This document shows, piece after piece, positions 24,421-37,270 of a stretch of DNA of 64,000 nucleotides (the stretch's first letter is position 1; every line of letters begins with the position of its first letter). The position numbers and the translations under genes were made by a program. The DNA is from Panopea generosa (lineage: Eukaryota; Mollusca; Bivalvia; Adapedonta; Hiatellidae), in assembly GCA_029582155.1 (NCBI GenBank), contig CM055911.1, positions 24,071,514 to 24,135,513 on the forward strand, in the 5' to 3' direction. Under the pieces are notes generated by a model. The model was not told the origin of the DNA and ran no database searches. It saw only the letters and a program-made list of their open reading frames with translations.

Positions 24421-27400
24421 ACAAGCCATACCTTCGAAAGCAAACATTCACGTCTCACTACACAGTTGTGCCCCTTTCTTCCCAATGCATGGTCACATGA
24501 TTTAATGACATTTCTAGCATGTTTTCCTGATATACTTCCTTTCAACATTATTTTATGATCATTACTATTCAGAAACAAACCTTTACCTCAATAGCAAACA
24601 TTCACGTTTTACTACACAGTTGTGCCCCCTTTCTTCCCACGGTAACATGATTAATTTAATGACATTTCTAGCGAGGTTTCCAGATATATTTCCTTTAAAC
24701 ATTCTTTTATAATCATTACTTTTCAGAAACAAGCAATTACCTCAATAGCAAACATTCACGTTTTACTACACAGTTGTGCCCCAGGCTTCCCACGGTAACA
24801 TGATTTAATGACATTTCTAGCGTGTTTACTTGATATACTTTCTTTAAACATTCTTTTATAATCATTTCTATTCAGAAACAAGCCATAACCTCAATAGCAA
24901 ACATTCACGTCTCACTACACAGTGGTGCTCATTTTTTCCCATTACATTGTAACATGATTTGATGACATTTCTAACATGTTTTCCTAATATACTTTCTTTA
25001 AACTTTATTTTATAATCATTACTATTCAGAAACAAGCCATTACCTCAATAGCAAACATTCACGTCTCATTACCCAGTTGTGCTCCTTTCTTCCCACGGTA
25101 ACATGATTAAATGACATTCCTAGCGTGTTTTCTTGATAAACTTTTTTGAAACATTCTTTTATAATCATTACTATTCAGAAACAAGTCATTACCTCAATAG
25201 CAAACATTCACGTCTCACTACACAGTTGTGCTCCTTTCTTCCCATTACATGGTAACATGATTGAATGACATTTCTAGCGTGTTTTCCGGATATACTTTCT
25301 ATAATCATTACTATTCAGAAACAAACCATTACCTCAATAGCAAACATTCATGTCTCACTACACAGTTGTGGTCCTTTCTTCCCAATGCATCGTAACAAGA
25401 TTTAAGGACATTTCTAGCATTTGTTTCAGATATACTTTCTTTAAACATTCTTTTATAATCATTACTATTCAGAAACAAGCCATTACCTTAATAGAAAACA
25501 TTCAAGTATCACTACACAGTTGTGCCCCTTTCTTCGAAATGCATGGTTACATGATTTTATGACATTTCTAGCCTGTTTTCCTGATGAACTTCCTTTAAAC
25601 ATTCTTTTATAATCATAACTATTCAAAAACAAACCATTACTTCAATAGCACACATTCACACATCACTTCATAGTTGTGCTCCAATCTTCCCATGGTTCAA
25701 TGATTTAATGACATTTCTTGCGTGTTTTCCTGATATACTTCCTTTAAACGTTCTTTTATTAATATTCCTATTCAGAAACAAATCATTACCTCAATAGCAA
25801 ACATTCACGTCTAACTACACAGTTGTGCCTCTTTCTTCGCAATGCATGGTAACATGATTTAATGACATTCCTAGCCTGTTTACCTGATAAACTTCCTTTA
25901 AACATTATTTTATTATCATAACTATTCAGAAACAAACCATTACCTCAAAAACAAACATTCACGTCTTACAGCATAGTTGTGCCCCTTTCTTCCCATTGCA
26001 TGATAACATGACTAATTACATTTCTAGCATGTGTTCCTGATATAATTTCTTTTAACGTTCTTTAATAATCATTGCTATTCTCACTACACAGTTGTACACC
26101 TTTCTTCCCACGGTAACATAATTAAATGACATTTCTAGTTTGTTTTCTTGATATACTTTCTTTAAACATTCTTTTATAATCATTACTATTAAGAAACAAG
26201 CCATTACCTCAATAGCAAACATTCACGTATCACTACGCAGTTGTGCCCCTTTCTTCCCTCGGTAACATGATTTGATGACATTAATAGCGTGTTTTCTTGA
26301 TATACTTTCTTTAAACATTCTTTTATAATCATTACTATTCAGAAACAAGACATAACCTCAATAGCAAACATTCACGTATCACTACGCAGTTGTACTCCTT
26401 TCTTCACACGGTAACATGATTTGATGACATTTCTAGCGTGTTTTCCTGATATACTTTCTTTAAACATTCTTTAATAATCATTACTATTCAGAAACAAGCC
26501 ATTACCTCAATAGCAAACATTCACGTATCACTACACAGTTGTGCCCCATTTTCCTACGGTAACATGATTTGATGACATTTCTAGTGTGATTTCCTGATAT
26601 ACTTTCTTTAAACATTCTTTTAAAATCATTACTATTCAGAAACAAGACATAACCTCAATAGCAAACATTCACGTATCACTACACAGTTTTGCCCCTTTCT
26701 TCCCACGGTAACATGATTTGATGACATTTCTAGAGTGTTTTCCTGATATACTTTCTTTTAACATTCTTTTATAATCATTACTATTCGGAAACAAGCCATT
26801 ACCTCAATAGCAAACATTCACGTATCACTACACAGTTATGCCCCTTTCTTCCCAAGGTTACATGCTTTAATGACATTTCTAGCGTGTTTTTCTGATATAC
26901 TTTCTTTTAACATTCTTTTATAATCATCACTATTCAGAAACAAGCCATTACCTCAATAGCAAACATTCACGTATCACTACACAGTTGTTCCCCTTTTTTC
27001 CCAATGCATGGTAACATAATTTAATGACATTTCTAGTGTGTTTTCCTGATATACTTTCTTTAAACATTCTTTTATAATCATTACTATTCAGAAACAAGCC
27101 ATTACCTCAATAGCAAACATTCACGTATCACTACACAGTTGTGCCCCTTTCTTCCCACGGTAACATGATTTGATGACATTTCTAGCATGTTTTCCTGGTA
27201 TAATTTCTTTAAACATTCTGTTATAATCATTACTATTCAGAAACAAGACATACTTTCAATAGCATACATTCGTGTCTCACTACACAGTTGTGCCCCTTTC
27301 TCCCCACTGTAACATGATTTAATGACAATTCTAGCGTGTTTTCCTGATATATTTTCTTTAAACATTCTGTTATAATCATTACTTTTCAGAAACAAGTCAT

Positions 27401-28636
27401 TACCTCAATAGCAAACATTCACGTCTCACTACACAGTTGTGCTCCTTTCTTCCCATTACATGGTAACATGATTTAATGACATTTCTAGCGTGTTTTCCTG
27501 ATATATTTTCTTTAAACATTCTTTTATAATCATTACAATTCAGAAACAAGCCATTACCTCAATAGCAAACATTCACATATCACTACACAGTTGTGCCCCT
27601 TTCTTCCCACGGTAATATGATTTGATGACATTTCTAGTGTGTTTTCCTGATATAATTTCTTTCAACATTCTTTTATAATCATTACAATTCAGAAACAAGC
27701 CATTACCTCAATAGCAAACATTCTCGTATCACTACACAGTTGTGCCCCTTTCTTCCCACGGTAATATGATTAAATGACATTTGTAGCGTGTTTTCCTGAT
27801 ACAATTTCTTTGAACATTCTTTTATAATCATCATTATTCAAAAACAAGACATTACCTCAATAGCAAACATTCACGTATCATTACACAGTTGTGACCCTTT
27901 CTTCCCAATGCATGTTACCATGATTTAATGACATTTCTAGCGTGTTTTCCTGATATACTTTCTTTAACATTCTTTTATAATCATTACTATTCAGAAACAA
28001 GCCATTACCTCAATAGCAAACATTCACGTATCACTACACAGTTGTACCCCTTTCTTCCCACGGTAACATGATTCGATCACATTTCTAGAGTGTTTTCTTG
28101 ATATACTTTCTTTAAACATTCTTTTATAATCATTTCTATTCAGAAACAAGTCATTAACTCAATAGCAAACATTCATGTATCACTACATAGTTGAGCCCCT
28201 TTCTTCCCTAGGTAACATGATTAAATGACAATTCTAGCGTGTTTTCCTGATATATTTTCTTTAACCATTCTGTTATAATCATCACTATTCAGAAGCAAGC
28301 CATACCTTCAATAGCATACATTTTCGTCTCACTACACAGTTGTGTTTCTTTCTTCCATCGGTAACATGATTTGATGACATTTCTAGCTTGTTTCCCTGAT
28401 ATTCTTTCTTTAAACATTCTTTTATAATCATTACTATTCAGAAACAAGCCATAATCTCAATAGCAAACATTCACTTATCACTACACAGTTGTGCCCCTTT
28501 CTTCCCACGGTAACATGATTTGATCACATTTCTAGCGTGTTTTCCTGATATACTTTCTTTAAACATTTTTTTATAATCATTACTATTCAGAAACAAGCCA
28601 TTACCTCAATAGCAAACATTCACGTATCATTACACA
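24421..28636. repeat. Satellite array, about 28 units of ~149 bp
   Basis: The unit carries ATTCAGAAACAAGCCATTAC, CTCAATAGCAAACATTCACG, CACTACACAGTTGTGCCCC, GGTAACATGATT and GACATTTCTAGCGTGTTTTC. Spacing of the AGAAACAAG landmark is mostly 140-155 bp. Differences are often a 6-7-bp indel (CCAATGCAT versus CCACG before GGTAAC). Units on the left are more diverged than those between about 26.2 and 28.2 kb. At 4.2 kb it is the largest array in the window. No coding content. Confidence 0.95.
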
Positions 28637-28819
28637 TAAAAACTGGTATAGATATACTGCAATAAGATATCACTGGTTTTAACAAAATGACTTTTAACAG
28701 ATGCATGTATCTATGAGCATTTGTGGATTCTTTTATAAAAAAAATCACCGCATCCTCGTCTAGAAAAGCAATTCAACCTACCAGTTATTGTGCTTTATTT
28801 ATGTGGGGATATATTCCTT

Positions 28820-29420
28820 AAACAAGAAATGTCACTGTTAAGTGTCACATGCTTCCCAACATGTCATGATGTTATGTTGATCATTTGTAGCAAGTATCAT
28901 TAAAATTCATCTATGCATGACAAAGTTACAGGCAAGAACTCAAAGTGTTGTCAAACAAACTAAAATTGTGACTTTGACCTTTGAGGTACGGGTGTGGGTC
29001 AGACTCGCGACATGTCGTCATGTTCTGTTGATCATTTGTTGCAAGTATCATCAAAATCCATCTATGCATGACAAAGTTACAGGCCGGAAACGAAATACCG
29101 GACGGAAGGACGGACGGACGTTCTCACAAATGGGTATTTAAGTGGCTTCTTTGCGTCAATCGTATTACTTGTGTTGCTAAATTTTAGCCACGTAAGTGAA
29201 AAAAAGCCACCTAAGAGCTGTTTTTTAAGTGTCTTGAACAGCCATGTTATGTTTTTTCAACAGCTATTCAACTGTCCATAAAAATTACTAACCCTAAACC
29301 CTAGACACTTAAATACCCATTTGTCCGCCCGGAAGGACAGACGGAAGGACAGACGGACGGACGGACGCTGCGATTACTATATGCCACCAAATATTTTTTT
29401 TGGGAGGGGGGGGGGGGGCA
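28820..29420 (+). mobile_element. Pearl-like element C, with a nested MITE
   Basis: The 5' end AACAAGAAATGTCACTGTTA is followed by two core units (TGCATGACAAAGTTACAGGC) and a GGACGGAAGGACGG microsatellite. The microsatellite is interrupted by the 29126-29324 MITE and resumes as GGAAGGACAGACGG. It ends CTGCGATTACTATATGCCAC and a G tract. Confidence 0.75.
29126..29324. mobile_element. ~199-bp MITE-like insertion with 19-bp inverted ends
   Basis: The left end ACAAATGGGTATTTAAGTG is the exact inverted complement of the right end at 29306-29324. The interior has TGGCTTCTTTGCGTCAATCG, AAAAAAAGCCACCTAAGAGC and ACTAACCCTAAACCCTAG. It splits the GGAC microsatellite of element C. No clear target duplication is visible, so the class is undetermined. 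Confidence 0.75.
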
Positions 29421-29929
29421 TTAAAAAATAAAAAGATTATCACTGTTAAGTGTCAGATGCCCCCAAGTTGTCTGTGATCTAACGATATATAAGTAGGTAT
29501 TTAAAGACAAACGATATTGAGTATATAATTATACCTTGTGATGTTTATTTTTTTTATTATTGCCAATACGATACATCAATAACACTTAACTGAGTCAAAC
29601 ATAGAATAAGGTTTCATATCTAAATTGTGTCCAAAACATGCTCTTTATTCATTGTCACAGTATGTCATTATATATTGTGACTGTAATCACATTCAGTTTA
29701 ACTCTGAATAACGCTTCTTTCTTTATTCATGCTCACAATACATCACAATATATCATACTTTATACGCCTGTCCAATTCTAACTACTTTATTTATTGTAAC
29801 TAAATGTCAAATCAGTTCAACTCTGGAACAGATTTTATATTAAACTATGTGCAATATTTGTCTCTTTAGTTATTGTCACAATGTCATATCAGTTTAACAA
29901 CGAATGAGTCATTATATTTTAAAGTATGT

Positions 29930-30205
29930 TCAATACTTAAATATTTGTTCACTTCCACTGAGATGTGACCAAGTCATGGTCACTGTAATAGCACATTACC
30001 GTTCTTGTGTCCAATACTCGATTATTTATTCATTTGTCACTGAGTATGTGACCCCGTCATGGTCACTGTAATAACACATTACTGTTCTTGTGTCCAATGC
30101 TCTATCATTTACTCATTTGTCACTGAGTATGTGACCCAGATGTGTTCACTGTAATAGAACATTATTGCTCTTGTGTCTAAATTTTCGATTATTTATTCAT
30201 TGTCA
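29930..30205. repeat. Tandem repeat, about three clear units of 82-83 bp
   Basis: Landmarks GGTCACTGTAATAGCACATT, TTCTTGTGTCCAAT and ATTTGTCACTGAGTATGTGA recur. Weaker, older units extend left to about 29600. Confidence 0.8.
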
Positions 30206-30880
30206 CTTCATACCTTGTTCATGAAGATATTAAGTTGTTGAAATCCTTCCAAGTATGAATGAGTAATAAACCGGACACGAAATGTGCTGCGCATATATAA
30301 TAAGCGGTATGAGAAAATTACAGAGCGCACATGAATTGTCAAACGGACTAGAAATATCGTCAAACAGACATAGAGTGTGACCTTGATCTTAAGAAACGTC
30401 GTCACGCCATGTTGATAATGTTTTGTTTTTTTTTCAAATCTATCTATTAATAATAAAGTTACATGATGGGAACCAAATCTGAAATAGACTGAAAGTGTGA
30501 CATTGACCTTTTAGATAACGCAGCACACGTTGTCGTTATGTCATGTTGATGAAATGAATATTTTTTTGTTTGGATGGATTCAAAATTTGACAGACTGAAA
30601 GTGTGACTTTGACCTTTAAGGTACGGATTTTGGTCTTATGAGCGACACATCGTCATATCATGTTGATGAATTGAACATATTGTTTTTGAAATTAATCCAT
30701 AGATGATAAAGTTACAGATCAGTCACGGTATCTCACACAGACTAAAAGTGTTGTCAAAATCAAAGTGTGATCCTGATCTCTGAGGTACGAGTGTGTCTCT
30801 CACGCACACGCGACACATCGTCATGTCTTGCTGATGAATTGAGCCATGTGTTTATGTAATTTATTTATCGGACTTAATTC

Positions 30881-31030
30881 TCTTGAATAGGTCGTTAAGT
30901 GGCTTCTTAGCTTTTTACTTGTGTGGCTGAAATTATGCCATAAAATGGAAAAAAATGCCACATAACTGTTTTACAAACGTCCAATAAAAATACTAACCCT
31001 AAACCCTAGATACTTAACTACCCATTCGTA
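30881..31030. mobile_element. Second, diverged copy of the MITE
   Basis: It shares GTTAAGTGGCTTCTTAG, TACTTGTGTGGCTGAAAT and ACTAACCCTAAACCCTAGA with the copy at 29126-29324. The ends are eroded (TTGAATAGG.. / ..TACCCATTCG). It lies at the corresponding place, just before the microsatellite and 3' end of element D. Confidence 0.7.
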
Positions 31031-31110
31031 TATGCGGGCTGACGGACTGACACTGCGATTATTATATGCTGATCAATTTTATTGGAGGTGGGGGGGGGGG
31101 GGGGGCGGCA

Positions 31111-31628
31111 TAGAAATTCTATATGGATTTTTACCATGGTAGTCCTAGACCTAACTTTATATATATAGAACAAAAAAAACCCACTTCAACTGTAGTGAGA
31201 CCTTCAGAAACTTTTATGCATGCATTAATTGCATGATAGTTCCTCTTTCCTCATTTTATTGATCATTCTTTAGGCCGTGTCCAGACATCAATTTGGCAAC
31301 ATCCAAATGTGAATTATCAAATATTAAAATTCTCATTGAGTGCTTGACTAAATATGACTTCAGGTCTTATTTTTCAAAGAGTATAACTTATCTCGTATAT
31401 AGCAGACCGTTAAGAGAAAATGTGCATGGTAGCTTGATCGTAAATCCATACATCCAGGTCATAGTTAGAAAACATCTAGTCGGAATACTCGGATTGAAAT
31501 GTGCTGAAAGGTCGAAATATTGTACTTTATTTTTCAAATTGATGATTTTTAATGAAATCACCACAAATTTGTCTTAGAACCAAAAACAACAGAAAATTAA
31601 TGATATTGCAGTATAGAAGTTCAGTGTT
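31111..31628. other. No recognised feature
   Basis: Contains a 94-codon open frame on the + strand (31293-31577) without recognisable motifs or splice context. Confidence 0.35.
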
Positions 31629-31998
31629 TTTGAATGGGGCTTAACGCCATTTTCAAAACATTATTTAAGGTTTACACTCAGTGACATTGAAAACTAACAA
31701 ATAACTAGTAAATGTATCCAGGCGAATGGTTCATGCACTCATTACTGACGCCTGTGAATTTTCACATTTGTGGGAAGCTTAAAAAAATTGAGAAAAAAAA
31801 TCATGTCTCAGTCATGCAATTTGGACAGTAGAAGATGGAGAAGGCACTCTTAACGTAAATCAACCGAATGAAATCTGGCACTAAAGTGTAAAAAGAGTTT
31901 TTAAAAGCCCTTAGTGTATATGCGAATGTTTTATTGGTTGAAGAAGACCTCAAACTGATTTTTAGTAGAACCATAAGTAGCTGGCAATCTTTTTCAAA

Positions 31999-32000
<2 letters not shown>
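31629..32000 (-). mobile_element. SINE family 4 fragments, interrupted
   Basis: On the - strand: ATTGCCAGCTACTTATGG, TTCTACTAAAAATCAG, TTTGAGGTCTTCTTCAACC near 31990-31930, and AAATGGCGTTAAGCCCCATT at 31629-31650. Unrelated sequence with GTATCCAGGCGAATGG lies between the two parts. Confidence 0.55.
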
Positions 32001-32032
<32 letters not shown>

Positions 32033-32038
32033 TTTAAT
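31999..32038. repeat. (TA)n and poly-T tract
   Basis: Short TA repeat followed by more than 20 T residues. Confidence 0.9.
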
Positions 32039-33414
32039 TTCAATCACTGAAAAGTGATCCATTTAATCACCCCGTAATAGGTCTGTGAGGGTCGGGGTGG
32101 GCTATCCCTCAACAAACCGTACAAATATATATATCAGTCAAGTTGTAACATACATTCATATATATACACTGAAAGGAAAAAGAAAGCATACATTTTGGTT
32201 TTTGAAATTATTTCATTATTGACTAAGTTTATTCATGTGATGGAAAAATGAACTTATCTTATTGTTTTGCTTTGAAATGAATTAAATGTTTGTTTTTTGA
32301 TTCAACAGTATGATGAATTATAAATATACAAAATTTATATGCAATACATTTTTTGTTCCTTGACCTGTCGACGTTTATAGGTAAGTATACTTTCTTTTTC
32401 CTTTCACCGAATACACATATATACATTAATCTTAAAGGGACACACCAGTCTAAACAAATTATAGATTGAAGCTCGAGCTAAAACAGAAATCAAACAGAAA
32501 TAAAATATAATTTGACACAGTGGATGATAGTATAAGAAAAGTATGTTGTCTAATGACTTCAGGCGATTTTTCTCTCTTAAGTCCATAGTGGCTGGCTTGG
32601 TGTAGGACCTTAATAAATATTAAATATGTATTTTGGTTTATCCCTTTTTACAGAAAAGATAAAGTGGCAATAATTACATGAATTTTATTATATTGGGGTT
32701 GTTTTTGTGTGTTTATATTTATTAGAGGTATCTATAATTGGAATGGTTTATAAACACATTTTTTTGTGTGTTAATTGATGGTGTTTATTGAAAGCCAGGA
32801 GAAGACATTAAAACAATTTCAAAGATACCTTGGTTCATTAGATATTTTTCTAGTAAAATTTAACTTTATTTGAGAATCAGAAAACACAAAAGAATCACCT
32901 ATTTCTTAAATTTTATAAAACATGTGTTTTCAGTTATTGGATTGGTTGAATATTAGTGTAATATATTTCTCATTTGCATATATTTCATGAAAAAATTAAG
33001 CAGATTCACATACAAACTAAAATATTATGTCAATTATGTATATAAATATACAGAAAGAATAAGTAACAAACTTATATGTGAATTCAAGAAAGACAGGTGT
33101 GTAGTGTAAGGATTTTTTTGTTGTTGATTTTTAAAAATCAAATATTAAAAAATAGTAAGATGAAACAACAATTGTTTTGAAAGAAACATTATTAAGAGTG
33201 TACATGTGTAAACACTATTTCCAAGCAGATATTTATAGTTTAACATAGTCCCTTATAATTATAATGATTCCATTTGTGACACAAAAAATATAGGCTATAC
33301 TATTGATGTAAACAGTAATTAAGATCTTATATTATTGCAAAATTTGCTTTCACAAATAAGATAAACTCTAGTTAGAGTACACATGTGCTCTATGACCAGA
33401 TGTAAAATTGTTTT
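32039..33414. other. Very AT-rich spacer, no gene
   Basis: Only a CTTAAAGGGACACACCAGTC motif at about 32433 stands out. A related CTTAAAGGGACACGCTGCGC occurs at about 58512. These could be the ends of a TTAA-targeting element, but no matching opposite end was confirmed. Confidence 0.4.
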
Positions 33415-33525
33415 TCAAATATATTGTTTTCTTGCGAGCGGGACTCGAACCTACGACCTTTGCGATGTGAGGTAAATATTCTTGATACGGCGTCTCCGGC
33501 CACTCGGAGTATCATAACTTTCGAA
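33415..33525 (-). mobile_element. tRNA-derived SINE head fragment
   Basis: On the - strand: CCGAGTGGCCGGAGACGCCG (A-box region) and GGTCGTAGGTTCGAGTCCCG (intact B box). The downstream body is not recognisable. It resembles the head of the copy at 59120, and there is no acceptor stem, so it is not called a tRNA gene. Confidence 0.65.
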
Positions 33526-33989
33526 GTGAATCGTTGACTAAAATATTTTAACTGGCGCAACACTTTGATCACCTTTGCTTGAAATAAAAATTGGCAACAA
33601 TTGTGAAATTAGATATTCTTTAGAAGTATATTACCGACTGACTTTTACGCATTCACTGTCACCGTCAATAGGTAAGCTTAGGAAGGGGTAGTAACTAGCC
33701 TATACAAATGATTAAGGGAAGGAATAACAAAGAAATGTTGCTCAAACAGATCCCTGATTAATTATCTGCAAATATATGTTTCACCGTCCAAAGGTCTGAA
33801 ATTCCCGGCATATTCCAGGTGTTCGCTAATTGTGTGACGTTATCTCTCTCCATCTAATCTAACTTGATAACACAGTTTACTTTCCAATTGATGAAATAGT
33901 TTTCTGGAGTGTATAATATAAGTTAAGTAGTCCATACCATTGGAGTAAAACGTTTGATGCTCAAGCGCCATGTTTTGCTTTATCGCTGG
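33526..33989. other. No recognised feature
   Basis: AT-rich spacer; no gene, array or element end was identified. Confidence 0.35.
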
Positions 33990-34215
33990 CATTAGTAAGT
34001 TCCTCAACGTCTTACATAAACATAATTTTGCTCGTTCTACATACTGATACATGCACTTCTGGAACACTGAAAACATTACCAATGTCATCAATTTTATGCA
34101 CTTTCACAAAAATAATGCCTTCCCGATTTACACAACTCTAAACGACCGTCATGTAAGGGAGGTAATTCTTAATTACGACCTTAAGCAGCTATCCGCAGTA
34201 GCCTAGCTTTGCGGA
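33990..34215 (-). mobile_element. Dispersed repeat family X, copy 2, internally deleted
   Basis: CATGCACTTCTGGAACACTG is followed within about 130 bp by GACCGTCATGTAAGGGAGGT and AATTCTTAATTACGACC. The interior present at 10836-11290 and 53540-54000 is mostly missing. Confidence 0.6.
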
Positions 34216-34269
34216 TATCGCACCATTGTGCACTGACGACGAGGTATCGGCGATATCCTTCACGTATCT

Positions 34270-36010
34270 CTAGCCAAGGAAAGTAATACTTGTTTTCCCG
34301 GTTCCGTTAATGTTCTTAAAGCTTTGTTTTGTTGTGTGTCAAACGGCAATAGGCACCGCAGTGTTTCTTTGTGTTTTGTCATCCTGCAACAATATGCTTT
34401 TAAATAGCTGAACGTGTAAACTGCAAAAAACATTTTTTCATCGTGCTTTTGTGAACTTTGGATTTTAAAAAGATGAATGTTAAAATTGCAAAAACATTTT
34501 GTCATTCTGCGTTTGTAGACTTTTGCTTTTAAACAGATGAAGGTTGAAATTGAAAATGTATTTTTCATCCGTTTGGCTTTTAAATAACCGAAGCTGTCAA
34601 TTGCAAAAGTAATGTGTCATTCTGTGTTGGAAAAAAATGCTTTAAAATAGCTGAACGTGCAGAGGAATTTTGTTATCTTATGTTTGTAAACTTTGATTTT
34701 TAAACAGCTGAAACTGTCAATTGCAAAAACGTTTTGTAATCCTGCGTTTGTAAAATTTGTCTTTTGAATAGCCTAAGGTATAAATTACTGAAGTGTTTTG
34801 CGAGCATGCGTTTGTCTTTTAAATAGCTGTAGCCGTCAATTGTAAATGTTTTTGTCAATTTGGATTTTTTTTAAAAACTGTAGTTGTCAATTGCTTAAGT
34901 TTGTTGTCATCCTGCGTATGTAAAAATTTGTTTTAAATTACCCGAAAGTGTCAATTGCAGAAATATTTTGTCATTTTATATTTGTTGACTTCGGCTTTTA
35001 AAAAGCTGAGGGTGTAAATAGCAAAAAACATTTTGTCATCCTGCTTTCGTAAAATTTGGCTATTAAATCGATGAAGGTTTAAATTGTAAATGTATTTTAT
35101 CTTTCTGCGTTTGTGAATTTAAGTTTTTAAATAGCTGAAGCTGTCAATTGCTAATGCAGGTTATTAGCTGCGTTTGTAAAAGTTGGCTTTCAAATAGCTG
35201 AAGCTGTCAATTGCTAAAGTAGGTTAATAGCCTGTGTTTGTTTATTTTGGTTTTTAAATAGCTGATACTGTCAATTGTTAAAGTAGGTAATTAGTCTGCG
35301 TTTGTTAATTGTGGCTATTAAATAGCTGAATCTGTCAATTGCTAAAGAAGGATTTTAGCTTGCGTTTGTCAATTGTGACTTTCAAATAGCTGAAGCTGTC
35401 AATTCTTTAAGTAAGCTATTAGCCTGCATTTGTAAATTTTGACTTTTAATAGCTGAAGCTGTCAATTGCTAAAGTAAGTTAAAAGCCTGCGTTTGTAATG
35501 TTTGGCTATTAAAAGGCTGAAGCTGTCAATTGCTAAAGTAGGTTTTTAGTCTGCGTTTGGAAATGTTGGCTTTTAAATAGCTGAAGCTTTCAATTGCTAA
35601 AGTAGGTTATCAACCTGCATTTGTAAAGTTTGGCTTTTAATTAGATGAAGCTGTCAATTGCTAAATTTGGCTATTAGCATGCGTTTGTAAATTTAGGCTA
35701 TTGAAAAGCTGAAGCTGTCAACAGCTAAGTAGATTATTAGCCTGCGTTTGTCAATTTTGCTTATTAAATAGCTGAAGATGTAAATTGTTTAAGTAGGTTA
35801 TTAGCCTGCGTTTGTAAATTTTGGCTTTAAATATCTGAAACTGACAATTGATGGTACTTGCACGCAAAACTTACAGTACGTAATTACCTGCGTTTGTGAA
35901 TTATGAAGCTGTAAATTACAATTATGTCATCCTGCGTTTGACTTTTAAGTAAGTATGTTGTCATCCTACGTTTGTAAATGGTTGGTTTTTAAATAGCTGA
36001 AGCTAAATGG
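34270..36010. repeat. Tandem repeat, about 26 units of ~63 bp
   Basis: The unit landmarks are TAAATAGCTGAAGCTGTCAA, TTGCTAAAGTAGGTTATTAG and CCTGCGTTTGTAAATTTTGG. Units in the middle (about 35.1-35.8 kb) are closest to consensus; the edges are diverged. Confidence 0.9.
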
Positions 36011-36249
36011 CAGAAGTTTTTAAGTTCTATTATACTTCTTGAACTCAATTTGACTAAGATTTTCTTGATAATCCTTTCTATTCAAATTCTGCTCTGATCA
36101 GATTCATTCTGATGTCTTCCTTTGCCTGTCGAATTGGATCACATAATAACAAGCAAAGTGTTGAATGAGCATCAATTGTGACACAAACAAGGTCACTATA
36201 CACTATATGCATAATATATCTCAATCAAAACAGTCAGGCTTCGATCTTA

Positions 36250-36760
36250 TGATAATATCCAAGCGTTGCTATTGAAACGGAAACGCACTCATTTAGTTAG
36301 TACGAGATCACTAAAATTTATACAGTATCTACCAACAGATAACAATGGTTTGTTGATGAAAAAGTAATCATAAATTATACTCTGCAATTGATGAAGAGTA
36401 TTCAAATCAAAACATTCGCGCTTTGTTACATTTAATGCTTTCGTAACGCAAATTAGAGAGCTTTTAAACATATTGAACATTATATATCGTCCCATTAGTG
36501 CAATAAGTTTAAATGAAATAAAAATGCACTTGGTATCTTTTAACACTAATGATGCGATATTTAACTTTGTTGATGCCAAAATATCCACTGGACATAATCC
36601 AGTCGAAACTTTGTCGGTGCGGATAATTATGATTATAAACCAATTACGAGTATCTTTAATTCCATACACGGCATAAACAAACTAAACTACTCATTGTGGA
36701 TGAAAATCGGTTCATCCAGCAAGTACGAGAACTCTTAAATGATGTATAAATAACATTTAT
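36250..36760. repeat. Diverged ~105-110-bp tandem repeat, left segment
   Basis: Recurrent AGTACGAGA.CTCTAAA, TTGTTGGTG-like and TTAAGCAAGTACGAGAACTC motifs match the arrays at 41050-41690 and 43230-44170. An open frame of 126 codons on the - strand (36289-36669) overlaps it and is judged spurious. Confidence 0.5.
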
Positions 36761-36794
36761 GATTGAGAGATGAGAAAGCATTCATTAAGCAAGT

Positions 36795-37035
36795 TGTTGT
36801 ATGAGGTTTAGCGTCGCTTTCAACAATTGTTCAGTCATATCGCGAAAGTATCTTCTTGAGACAGTAATCTAAGCATTAGTACATTGGAGTATAGTGCCGT
36901 AGACACATGGTAAGATACCTCACTCAGTCAAATTGTACTGACATTGAGTCAACAAGACTTAGAACTATCCTCTAAATGCTGAGCGCCAAGTGACGTATCT
37001 TCTAGTCATCTGATCGAACTCTACCTCTAGACAAG
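36795..37035 (-). mobile_element. SINE family 2, tail-half copy
   Basis: On the + strand it reads GTTTAGCGTCGCTTTCAACA, TATCTTCTTGAGACA, TTGGAGTATAGTGCCGTAGA and AATGCTGAGCGCCAAGTGAC, the reverse of the family 2 tail at 8780-8945. Confidence 0.65.
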
Positions 37036-37270
37036 ATAGTTATAGTCCAGTCAGAATACAAATGCTTTGTTAGTTCCAAAGTATGTATTAAACAAGAGCT
37101 GTCTGATGGACAGCGCTCTAGACTATTCGAATATTTGTCACAGAATTACACATTTTGATTGAGACTGATGACAAATCCAAGCATATAAGAGTTATCTAAG
37201 TTACAAAATTGACAAAATTGAGTAGGTCTTATAACTGCAATATCTTGTATTAGCACAGCAGATTAGTGAA

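Larger units (their letters stand above)
29433..31110 (+). mobile_element. Pearl-like element D, long and diverged
   Basis: The start ATCACTGTTAAGTGTCAGAT ... GCCCCCAAGTTGTCTGTGAT matches the other copies. It then holds an unrelated 82-83-bp repeat block (29930-30205) and diverged core units from about 30250 (GTGTGACCTTGATCT, GTTGATGAATTGA). A second copy of the MITE follows at about 30881-31030, then GGACTGACACTGCGATTATT and a G tract. Confidence 0.65.

Noticed and set aside
24421-28636. CRISPR-like regular array
   Set aside because: Units repeat in full with no unique spacers, the period is ~149 bp, and the genome is eukaryotic.
33415-33525. Possible functional tRNA gene on the - strand
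   Set aside because: The B box is good, but no acceptor stem or proper D/anticodon arms can be drawn; it resembles the SINE family 4 head.
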